From an uncultured Actinomycetes bacterium (lineage in GTDB: Bacteria; Actinomycetota; Thermoleophilia; Gaiellales; F1-60-MAGs149), in assembly GCA_903873565.1 (NCBI GenBank), contig CAIQOY010000350.1, forward strand, positions 1-6,540: DNA of 6,540 nucleotides, given 5' to 3'. The translations under genes were made by a program, and so were the position numbers. Below the pieces are notes generated by a model that saw only the letters and a list, made by a program, of their open reading frames with translations, ran no database searches and was not told the origin of the DNA. This document shows positions 1 through 6,308 of this stretch, piece by piece. Each line of letters begins with the position of its first letter. Position 1 is the stretch's first letter.

Positions 1-2122
<2,122 letters not shown>

Positions 2123-2150
2123 CGGGCCGCCGAACGGCCTGTGATCCTGC

Positions 2151-2156
2151 TACCGT
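2151..2156 (+). promoter_or_regulatory. Putative -10 element (TACCGT) for the 70-residue membrane protein
   Basis: TACCGT matches the TANNNT form of actinobacterial -10 hexamers and lies 7 bases before the ATG at 2164. No Shine-Dalgarno is present, so transcription would begin at or next to the start codon (leaderless). No convincing -35 is seen about 17 bases upstream. The call rests on the same geometry recurring elsewhere in the window. Confidence 0.5.
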
Positions 2157-2163
2157 CCCGGCC

Positions 2164-2376
2164 ATGGCGCAGAGCAATCCCGATTCCAAGGTCTCGCACA
2201 TCGCGATGTGGATCATCGCGATCACGCTGGTCCTCTGCCTGGCCCTCGTCATCCTCGTGGAGGGCGTCGACACGGTGCCGCACGGCTGGATCGGCGTCGG
2301 GGTCACCCTCGCCCTCGCGGTGGGAGCCGTCCTGATGACGCGCATCCACTTCGAGGTCGCCCCGCCCAAGCGCTAG
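2164..2376 (+). CDS. Small two-helix membrane protein, 70 residues, function unknown
   Basis: The protein has a short polar N-terminus (MAQSNPDSKVSH), a hydrophobic helix at about residues 14-32 (MWIIAITLVLCLALVILVE), a short loop, and a second hydrophobic segment at about 42-59. It ends in a polar tail (RIHFEVAPPKR). I do not recognise a named family. Its layout is that of a small integral membrane protein with both ends probably in the cytoplasm. The frame stays open far upstream inside gcvP, but that is a GC-driven shadow. The ATG at 2164 is chosen because it follows gcvP by 41 bases, has a TACCGT -10-like hexamer 7 bases upstream and begins a sensible membrane topology. There is no ribosome binding site. 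It could be cotranscribed with gcvP or use its own promoter. The downstream gene is convergent. A role in glycine cleavage is not indicated by the sequence. Confidence 0.75.
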   Translation: MAQSNPDSKVSHIAMWIIAITLVLCLALVILVEGVDTVPHGWIGVGVTLALAVGAVLMTRIHFEVAPPKR

Positions 2377-2387
2377 GCGCTCCCCGC

Positions 2388-2406
2388 CGGCGCGCGTGCC
2401 GCGCCG
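2388..2406. terminator. GC-rich hairpin between convergent genes, possible bidirectional terminator
   Basis: CGGCGCG (2388-2394) and CGCGCCG (2400-2406) form a perfect 7-bp stem with a 5-base loop. It sits in the 36-base gap between the ends of the 70-residue membrane protein (+) and the carboxypeptidase (-). Its position fits a terminator serving both. There is no T-tract on either side, so it is not a classical intrinsic terminator, and hairpins arise readily in such GC-rich DNA. Confidence 0.35.
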
Positions 2407-2412
2407 CGGAGC

Positions 2413-3564
2413 TCAGGACGCGCGCGCGAAGCCGGCGTCCATGAGGCGCGCCATGTCGCCCCAGATGTCGTTCGTCCCGAGGACGACGCCGACCATCGTG
2501 CGGCCGCCGCGCTTGACCATGACCGCGAGGCAGCCGCCGGCCGCCGTCGTGAACCCGGTCTTGCCGCCGATGGTGCCGGGGTACGTGTCCAGCATGTCGT
2601 TGTGGTTCTCGTACACGCGGCGCTTGGCGTCGTCGGGCCAGCGCACGGCGTGCTCGCGGGTGCCGGAGACCTTGGCGAAGGTCGGGTTCTCCATCGCGCG
2701 CGCCAGCATGATCGCCTGGTCGCGGGCCGTGGACCAGTTCTCGGTGTCGTTGAGCCCGGACGAGCTCGCGTAGTTGGTGCGCGTCAGGCCGAGCTCCTTG
2801 GCCCGCTTGTTCATCATCGCGTAGTAGGAGCCGTAGGTCCCGCCCAGGTCCTCGCCGAGCGCCGCGGCGGCGTCGTTGTTCGACCCGAGCATCGCGGAGT
2901 ACAGGAGGATGCCCCGCGGGTAGCGGTTGCCGATGATCAGGCCGTCCTTGTTCGGCTCGACGCCGGCCGCGATCTCGGACACGACCACCGGGTGCGAGAA
3001 GTCGCCGGCCTCCGCGATCAGGAGCCCGGTCATCATCTTCGTCAGGGACGCGATGGGGCGCGTCTCCGTGTCGTTCGAGGCCAGGACGATCTCGTTGCTG
3101 TTCACGTCGAGGACGGCGTAGGCGTAGGCGCCGATGCCCGGCTGGTTGGCGGGCGCCTTGGCGCCGTTGGCGTAGGTCGGCGGCGGCTTCTTCGTGATGA
3201 AGACGGTGGTGTTGGCCGGCTGCTCGTCCTCGTCCTCGCGCTGCTTCTCCGTCGTCGCGGGGGCGGCGTCGTCCTCGGCCTGCGTCTGCGGCGCGGCGGC
3301 CGTCTCGGCCGTGGTCGCCTCGGCCGCCGCTGCGGGCTGCTCCTCGCCGCCGCCCGCCATCACCCGCGTCGTGAAGCCGATCAGCCCCAGCACGAGGACG
3401 ACGAGCAGGACCACGTGCAGCGGGCGCAGCGCGGAGGGCTCGCGCTCGCGCCGGCGCGAGCGGCCCGGGTCGGGGCCGCGATCGCGCACCGGCGCGTCCT
3501 GGACGCGGGGCGCAGGCGGACGCCTGCGCGCAGGGCGCGGCCCGGGTGGCAGCTCCTCGTCCAC
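2413..3564 (-). CDS. Membrane-anchored D-alanyl-D-alanine carboxypeptidase (penicillin-binding, peptidase S11)
   Basis: Enzymes of this family remove the terminal D-alanine from peptidoglycan stem pentapeptides outside the membrane and are acylated by beta-lactams. With the GTG start at 3564 the protein has 383 residues. The three active-site motifs are intact: SLTK (S173, K176), SNN (S228-N230) and KTG (335-337). Residues 1-48 are basic and proline-rich and presumably cytoplasmic. A single helix at about 49-65 (LHVVLLVVLVLGLIGF) anchors it, followed by an Ala/Glu/Thr/Gln-rich linker at about 71-118 and then the catalytic domain. This is a signal-anchor layout, unlike PBP5, which has a cleaved signal and a C-terminal amphipathic helix. 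Nothing resembling the PBP5 C-terminal domain follows the catalytic domain. An in-frame ATG at 3573 would add three residues, but it lies inside the TAGGAT -10-like hexamer and has no properly spaced ribosome binding site, so the leaderless GTG is preferred. Much longer upstream extensions run through the promoter region and into fae and lack family similarity. Confidence 0.93.
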   Translation of the reverse strand: MDEELPPGPRPARRRPPAPRVQDAPVRDRGPDPGRSRRREREPSALRPLHVVLLVVLVLGLIGFTTRVMAGGGEEQPAAAAEATTAETAAAPQTQAEDDAAPATTEKQREDEDEQPANTTVFITKKPPPTYANGAKAPANQPGIGAYAYAVLDVNSNEIVLASNDTETRPIASLTKMMTGLLIAEAGDFSHPVVVSEIAAGVEPNKDGLIIGNRYPRGILLYSAMLGSNNDAAAALGEDLGGTYGSYYAMMNKRAKELGLTRTNYASSSGLNDTENWSTARDQAIMLARAMENPTFAKVSGTREHAVRWPDDAKRRVYENHNDMLDTYPGTIGGKTGFTTAAGGCLAVMVKRGGRTMVGVVLGTNDIWGDMARLMDAGFARAS

Positions 3565-3571
3565 GGGCCAC

Positions 3572-3577
3572 ATCCTA
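3572..3577 (-). promoter_or_regulatory. Putative -10 element (TAGGAT) for the carboxypeptidase gene
   Basis: On the minus strand TAGGAT is followed by 7 bases (GTGGCCC) and then GTG, the same geometry as at 2151 and 4226. It implies a leaderless transcript starting at the GTG at 3564 and argues against the ATG at 3573, which overlaps the hexamer. No clear -35 is visible. Confidence 0.5.
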
Positions 3578-3624
3578 CCGTCGCCGGTGGCGCCGGCGGG
3601 CGCTCGGGCGTGAGCCGGCTGACG

Positions 3625-3653
3625 TTGGATCGCCGATCGCCAGCGGCTAGGCT
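3625..3653 (+). promoter_or_regulatory. Sigma-70-type promoter of the Fae-family gene (TTGGAT, 17 bases, TAGGCT)
   Basis: The -35 hexamer TTGGAT (3625-3630), an exact 17-base spacer and the -10 hexamer TAGGCT (3648-3653) form the best promoter in the window. Transcription would start near 3660. That gives a leader of about 23 bases which includes the Shine-Dalgarno GGGAGG at 3672-3677, five bases before the ATG at 3683. A tandem GATCGCC repeat (3628-3641) overlaps the end of the -35 and the start of the spacer. Confidence 0.65.
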
Positions 3654-3682
3654 GCCTGCGACGACGAGGCCGGGAGGCGACG

Positions 3683-4210
3683 ATGGCGCGGGACCTGGAC
3701 GGGGCGATCGGCGAGGGCTGGGGCGGCGACGAGCAGCCCAACGGCAGCCACGTGAACGTGGTGCTCGCGCGGCGCGGGAGCCCCACCGCGGCGGCCCTGA
3801 TGACCGCCTTCACGACGCCGCGGCCCGGGCACACGCCCGTGCTGGCCTGCGTCGGCGACCACCCGACGCGCTACGAGCCGATCTGGCCGCCGCTCGTGAT
3901 GATGAACAAGGCGACCGCCGAGACGGACCGCCACCAGACCCTGACCTGGGGCGCGGCCCAGCTCGGCCTCGGGCAGGGCGTGCTCGACGCGGTCGCCGAC
4001 GGCCTCTTGGAGGCGACCGACGACCACATCGTCTTCGTCGCGGTCTGGGTCAACCCGGGCGCGAGCGACGAGACCCTCGTGCGCAAGGCCAACCGCGAGG
4101 CGATGCGCAAGGCGATCGAGGTGGCCGTGCGCGGTCGCGACCCGCAGGCGGCGCAGGCCCTGGTCGACCGTCGCGACGAGCTCACGAGCCCCTTCTACGG
4201 CGGCGAGTAG
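3683..4210 (+). CDS. fae: Formaldehyde-activating enzyme (Fae) family protein
   Basis: Fae catalyses or accelerates condensation of formaldehyde with tetrahydromethanopterin in the cytoplasm, the entry step of pterin-linked formaldehyde oxidation in methylotrophs. The 175-residue length is close to the roughly 170 of characterised Fae. Alignment from memory with the Methylobacterium enzyme shows GSHVNVVLARRGSP against AHIDLIIGPRGSP, MMNKATAETDRH against MFNKVTINDARQ, and a matching GAAQLGLGQGVLDAVADG helix. H23 corresponds to His17, the proposed catalytic acid, and K76 and Q93 are also kept. The Asp after that His is replaced by Asn (N25). The C-terminal TSPFYGGE recalls THPFAANA. The start is well supported: ATG with GGGAGG five bases upstream and a good promoter. 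It has the only strong ribosome binding site in the window. It may be a true Fae or one of the Fae-like paralogues of unproven activity; membership of the family is firm, the reaction is not. The J-domain gene follows after 27 bases. Confidence 0.88.
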   Translation: MARDLDGAIGEGWGGDEQPNGSHVNVVLARRGSPTAAALMTAFTTPRPGHTPVLACVGDHPTRYEPIWPPLVMMNKATAETDRHQTLTWGAAQLGLGQGVLDAVADGLLEATDDHIVFVAVWVNPGASDETLVRKANREAMRKAIEVAVRGRDPQAAQALVDRRDELTSPFYGGE

Positions 4211-4225
4211 GGGCCGCTCCGCCGG

Positions 4226-4231
4226 TACGCT
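4226..4231 (+). promoter_or_regulatory. Putative -10 element (TACGCT) for the J-domain gene
   Basis: TACGCT lies 6 bases before the GTG at 4238 in the 27-base gap after fae. There is no Shine-Dalgarno, so the gene probably has its own leaderless transcript even if read-through from fae also occurs. The -35 region is weak. Confidence 0.5.
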
Positions 4232-4237
4232 GCGGCG

Positions 4238-5068
4238 GTGAGCCCCCGCCGCACCCCGACCGTCGCCGACTGCCGCCGCGCGCTGTGGCTGCTCGGGGCG
4301 CAGCCGCCGCTCGACCACGCCGGCGTCCTCAAGGCGTGGCGCGCGCGGGTCGCCCAGTCGCATCCCGACCGCCACGTCGGTGACGAGCGCCGCGAGCAGG
4401 CCGCCGCGACCCTGACGCGGGCCCTCAACGAGGCCCGCGAGACGCTCGACTGGTGGATCGACGAGGACCTCGACTGGCCGGCCCCGGGCGCGGGCGGCGT
4501 GCGCGAGGTGCGCTTCGACGAGCCCGAGCCGTGGCCGGAGCGCGAGCCGGCCGAGGCGGTGGCCCCGGTCTGCCCGCTGACCGGCCTGCGCCGCGGCGAC
4601 CAGGTGCGCCTGCGCCCGTACGACGGCGACCTCCTCGTCGTGGAGGGCACCGAGGTCGACCAGCGCGATCGCTCGGTGTGGGTGCGCCTCGTCGACCATC
4701 CGGCCGCGCGCGCCGACCGCGTGCGCCTCGCCGCCTTCTCGTGCCCCGCCTGCGGGGCCTGCGCGGGCCCCGCGGTCGACGAGCCGACGATCCGGCCCTG
4801 CCCCGACTGCCTCGTCGACCTGCGCCGGCTCGAGCAGCGGCCCGACGAGGCCGCCCGCATCCGCCGCGCGATCGAGGCGCGAGCCCGGGCCGGCGAGTCG
4901 ATGGCCGAGTCGATCGGCGACGGGCGCCTCGCCGATCGGGCCCGCGAGCGGCGGCGCTGGGCGCGGCGGCTCGGGCCGGCCGGCCCCGAGGACCTGCAGG
5001 CGGCGCTGCTCGGGGCCTTCTCGTCGGCCTGGGAGCGCTGGGGGGAGCGGCCCGTGCGCGAGGCCTAG
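4238..5068 (+). CDS. J-domain protein with C-terminal zinc-ribbon-like cysteine cluster
   Basis: The 276-residue protein opens with a J-like domain (about residues 8-75). A helix DCRRALWLLGA leads to a helix ending in SHPDRH, with the diagnostic HPD at 42-44, then the helix ATLTRALNEARETLDWW. HPD is the motif by which J-proteins stimulate the ATPase of an Hsp70 (DnaK). An acidic, proline-rich linker follows (about 76-110). A beta-rich stretch (about 118-152, GDQVRLRPYDGDLLVVEGTEV) resembles a small barrel. Five cysteines then follow, as CPACGAC (169-175) and CPDC (188-191), able to hold one zinc. The C-terminus is helical and Arg/Glu-rich. It lacks the Gly/Phe region and the four CxxCxGxG repeats of DnaJ, so it is a specialised (class C) J-protein whose substrate I cannot name. 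The start is GTG, chosen from the TACGCT hexamer 6 bases upstream and the J-domain position. Its stop shares a CTAG with the opposing 56-residue gene. Confidence 0.82.
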   Translation: MSPRRTPTVADCRRALWLLGAQPPLDHAGVLKAWRARVAQSHPDRHVGDERREQAAATLTRALNEARETLDWWIDEDLDWPAPGAGGVREVRFDEPEPWPEREPAEAVAPVCPLTGLRRGDQVRLRPYDGDLLVVEGTEVDQRDRSVWVRLVDHPAARADRVRLAAFSCPACGACAGPAVDEPTIRPCPDCLVDLRRLEQRPDEAARIRRAIEARARAGESMAESIGDGRLADRARERRRWARRLGPAGPEDLQAALLGAFSSAWERWGERPVREA

Positions 5069-5235
5069 GCGGCGGCGCGCAGCTCGCGCAGCGCGTCCAG
5101 CGCCATCGCGAGGCGGTGCTCCTCCGACGGCGTCGCCTCGAGCTCGCCGCGGCGGATGCGGTCGAGGATGCGCTGCAGCTCGACGAAGGCGCGGGCGATC
5201 TCGCGGCCGCCCTCGGTGCCTCCGACCTCGATCAC
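5065..5235 (-). CDS. Small helical charged protein, 56 residues, function unknown
   Basis: Read from the minus-strand GTG at 5235, the protein is VIEVGGTEGG followed by a predicted helix (REIARAFVELQRILDRIRRGE), a short turn (ATPSEEH) and a second helix (RLAMALDALRELRAAA). The heptad-like leucine and isoleucine spacing suggests a helical hairpin or dimerising coiled coil. There is no cysteine, membrane segment or recognisable family. The start is placed by a TACAGT hexamer 6 bases upstream and the sense of the peptide. The much longer open frame upstream is antisense to the thioredoxin-like and DUF4395 coding sequence in the wrong frame and is a GC shadow. It lies 28 bases after the thioredoxin-like stop and may be read with it. 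It is too short for firm confidence, but its precise stop at the J-protein end and its promoter-like element favour a real gene. Confidence 0.55.
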   Translation of the reverse strand: MIEVGGTEGGREIARAFVELQRILDRIRRGELEATPSEEHRLAMALDALRELRAAA

Positions 5236-5241
5236 GCGGCC

Positions 5242-5247
5242 ACTGTA
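5242..5247 (-). promoter_or_regulatory. Putative -10 element (TACAGT) for the 56-residue gene
   Basis: On the minus strand TACAGT is followed by GGCCGC and then the GTG at 5235, giving a 6-base gap like that at 4226. It lies in the 28-base gap after the thioredoxin-like gene. No ribosome binding site and no clear -35 are present. Confidence 0.45.
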
Positions 5248-5263
5248 GGGCCGCCGCCGGACG

Positions 5264-5659
5264 CTAGACCAGGACGAGCTCGCGGACGCGCTCGACCTTC
5301 GCCGCGTCGGGTCCCTCGTCGAAGCCCTCCAGCACGGTGCCGCTCGAGCGCTCCACGACCAGCACCACCGGGGTCGTCGTGACGCCGTGGGCGCGGGCGA
5401 GGCCGGCCTCCTTGAGCACGTCGACCTTGCGGTAGGGGATGCCGGCGCCGTCGAGCTCGGAGCCCCACTCCTGGCAGGCGTGGCAGAGCGGCCCCGAGAA
5501 CGCCACCACGGCGGTGTCGCCGTGGGCGGCGTCGAGGCCGAGGCCGGCGGCGTCCACCCTGGTCGGCAGCGCGGTGGCGCGGCGGCCGCGCAGGCGGCTG
5601 GCGGCGAGCACGGCGCCGACGAGGACGACGAGGCCGATGACGATGAGGACGCGGTCCAT
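5264..5659 (-). CDS. Membrane-anchored thioredoxin-like protein
   Basis: The 131-residue protein has an N-terminal hydrophobic helix (residues 4-20, VLIVIGLVVLVGAVLAA) followed at once by basic residues SRLRGRR. By the positive-inside rule, this places the bulk of the chain in the cytoplasm or leaves the orientation uncertain. The rest is a compact thioredoxin fold: a strand TAVVAFSG, the active-site CHAC (C59, C62), a helix, the strand IPYRKVDVLKE, the TTTP turn with the cis-proline at P97, then VVLVVERSSGTVLEG. The CHAC pair and cis-Pro predict thiol-disulfide exchange. Histidine at the second variable position is reached as in DsbA-like CPHC, but here Ala follows it. The gene starts 10 bases after the DUF4395 stop with no Shine-Dalgarno, so it is probably translated from the shared mRNA. 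Its electron donor or substrate is unknown; the DUF4395 neighbour is the natural candidate partner. Confidence 0.85.
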   Translation of the reverse strand: MDRVLIVIGLVVLVGAVLAASRLRGRRATALPTRVDAAGLGLDAAHGDTAVVAFSGPLCHACQEWGSELDGAGIPYRKVDVLKEAGLARAHGVTTTPVVLVVERSSGTVLEGFDEGPDAAKVERVRELVLV

Positions 5660-5669
5660 GGGGCGGGGC

Positions 5670-6143
5670 CTAGACGGCCGGGTGGCGGTCGACGGTGACG
5701 CCGCGCACGCGGGCGAGCAGCATGTACATCTCGCAGCCGACGCAGAGGCCGGTGGTGGCGGCGAGCAGGGCCAGCGCGGCGACGATGAGCGACAGCGCCC
5801 AGCCGATCGTCCCGAAGCCCGCGTAGAGCAGGACCGAGGCGGCGGTCAGGAAGACCGCGCCGATCACGTTGGCGAAGCGCGGGACGCGGGCGTCCTCGAT
5901 CCGGCCCTCGCCGAGCCGCGGCTGCAGGATGTCGAACCACAGCCGGCAGGGCAGGCAGAAGCGGCGCCCGAGGGTGAGGCCCACGATCAGCTGCAGGGCG
6001 AGCAGCACGATGATCCACTCCTGCTGCAGGAGGAACGCGATCAGCGCGCCCACGCCGACGATCGCCTGGTTCGTGCGGGGGCCACGCGAGTCGATCACGT
6101 GGGTGTCCCGGTAGGGATCGACGGTGCGGTAAGGGGTGCTCAT
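5670..6143 (-). CDS. DUF4395 family membrane protein with two CxxC pairs
   Basis: The 157-residue integral membrane protein matches the DUF4395 pattern as I know it: VIDSRGPRTNQA near the N-terminus, a pair of hydrophobic segments (about 27-58), a loop with FDILQPRLGEGRIEDARVPRFA, a further helical pair (about 92-130), and the signature GLCVGCEMYMLL near the end. Two cysteine pairs are present: CLPC at 63-66 straight after the first helix pair, and CVGC at 134-137 at the end of the second. The family's biochemical role is unknown. Paired cysteines at membrane boundaries, with a thioredoxin-like gene 10 bases downstream, suggest thiol redox relay across or at the membrane; this is inference. 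An ATG three codons upstream (6152) is possible. The ATG at 6143 is preferred because it lies 10 bases after a TAACGT -10-like hexamer, whereas the earlier ATG would be only one base from it. Confidence 0.85.
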   Translation of the reverse strand: MSTPYRTVDPYRDTHVIDSRGPRTNQAIVGVGALIAFLLQQEWIIVLLALQLIVGLTLGRRFCLPCRLWFDILQPRLGEGRIEDARVPRFANVIGAVFLTAASVLLYAGFGTIGWALSLIVAALALLAATTGLCVGCEMYMLLARVRGVTVDRHPAV

Positions 6144-6159
6144 GACTGTCATAACGTTA
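6142..6159 (-). promoter_or_regulatory. Putative promoter and operator-like palindromes at the DUF4395 start
   Basis: On the minus strand TAACGT (6159-6154) is a -10-like hexamer. It is half of the perfect 8-bp palindrome TAACGTTA (6152-6159). It abuts a second inverted repeat, ATGAC-T-GTCAT (6142-6152), which spans both candidate start codons. A repressor bound here would cover both promoter and start. Because TAACGTTA is symmetric it could equally act as a -10 for rightward transcription toward the 45-residue gene. No regulator is identified, and the -35 is unclear. Confidence 0.4.
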
Positions 6160-6170
6160 GTCGATACGCA

Positions 6171-6209
6171 GGGATTCCGCGGGCGGATGGCGGCTCCTGC
6201 GGCAATCCC
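6171..6209. repeat. Imperfect inverted repeat (10-bp stem with one bulge)
   Basis: GGGATTCCGC at 6171-6180 is complementary to GCGG-C-AATCCC at 6199-6209 with a single bulged base, enclosing an 18-base loop. The AT-containing GGGATT/AATCCC part is less easily explained by GC bias alone. It lies upstream of both divergent genes, about 100 bases before the ATG at 6309. Confidence 0.55.
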
Positions 6210-6287
6210 GGCATCGCAGCCCGGCCCGACCGGCCATGATCGGCCGTGAGCCGGCTCCGGGCGGGAGCGGTCGAGTCAGACCCTTCC

Positions 6288-6307
6288 CCAGTGCGAGTCA
6301 TCACTGG
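6288..6307. repeat. Inverted repeat CCAGTG-N8-CACTGG abutting the start of the 45-residue gene
   Basis: The perfect 6-bp arms at 6288-6293 and 6302-6307 are separated by 8 bases and end one base before the ATG at 6309. This could be an operator half-site pair or an mRNA hairpin that affects initiation. A CGAGTCA copy (6294-6300) fills the loop, and a second copy lies 22 bases upstream at 6272-6278. Confidence 0.5.
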
Positions 6308-6308
6308 C

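Larger units (their letters stand above)
6160..6308. other. Intergenic stretch between divergent genes, rich in inverted repeats
   Basis: I find no credible gene here. Structure seen: a long imperfect stem at 6171-6209 (GGGATTCCGC against GCGGCAATCCC with one bulge); GCCCGG (6219-6224) facing CCGGGC (6257-6262); within it a 5-bp hairpin CGGCC/GGCCG (6231-6246) and the 10-bp palindrome GAGCCGGCTC (6248-6257); a CGAGTCA direct repeat at 6272 and 6294; and CCAGTG/CACTGG (6288-6307) just before the ATG at 6309. It does not match a riboswitch class that I can recognise by eye. It may be a structured leader, operator sites or simple GC-rich fold potential. Confidence 0.5.

Noticed and set aside
2602..4383. 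Plus-strand 593-codon open frame antisense to the carboxypeptidase and running through fae
   Set aside because: It crosses the well-supported carboxypeptidase, the divergent promoter region and fae in other frames. Its composition is low-complexity Arg/Gly/Val with no domain.
3647..4699. Minus-strand 350-codon open frame antisense to fae and the J-domain gene
   Set aside because: Its composition is repetitive Arg/Ala/Val/Leu and it is opposite two recognised genes, so it is a GC shadow.
5065..6018. Minus-strand 317-codon open frame
   Set aside because: Upstream of 5235 it is a shadow of the thioredoxin-like and DUF4395 genes in another frame; only the 56-residue end looks like protein.
5439..6239. 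Plus-strand 266-codon open frame opposite the DUF4395 and thioredoxin-like genes
   Set aside because: It is antisense to two recognised proteins with intact motifs, and its own product is low-complexity with no domain.
6160..6308. A known riboswitch or small structured RNA
   Set aside because: Stems exist, but I could not match any conserved riboswitch core by eye (cobalamin, c-di-AMP, c-di-GMP, glycine and SAM were considered). It is kept only as an intergenic structural observation.
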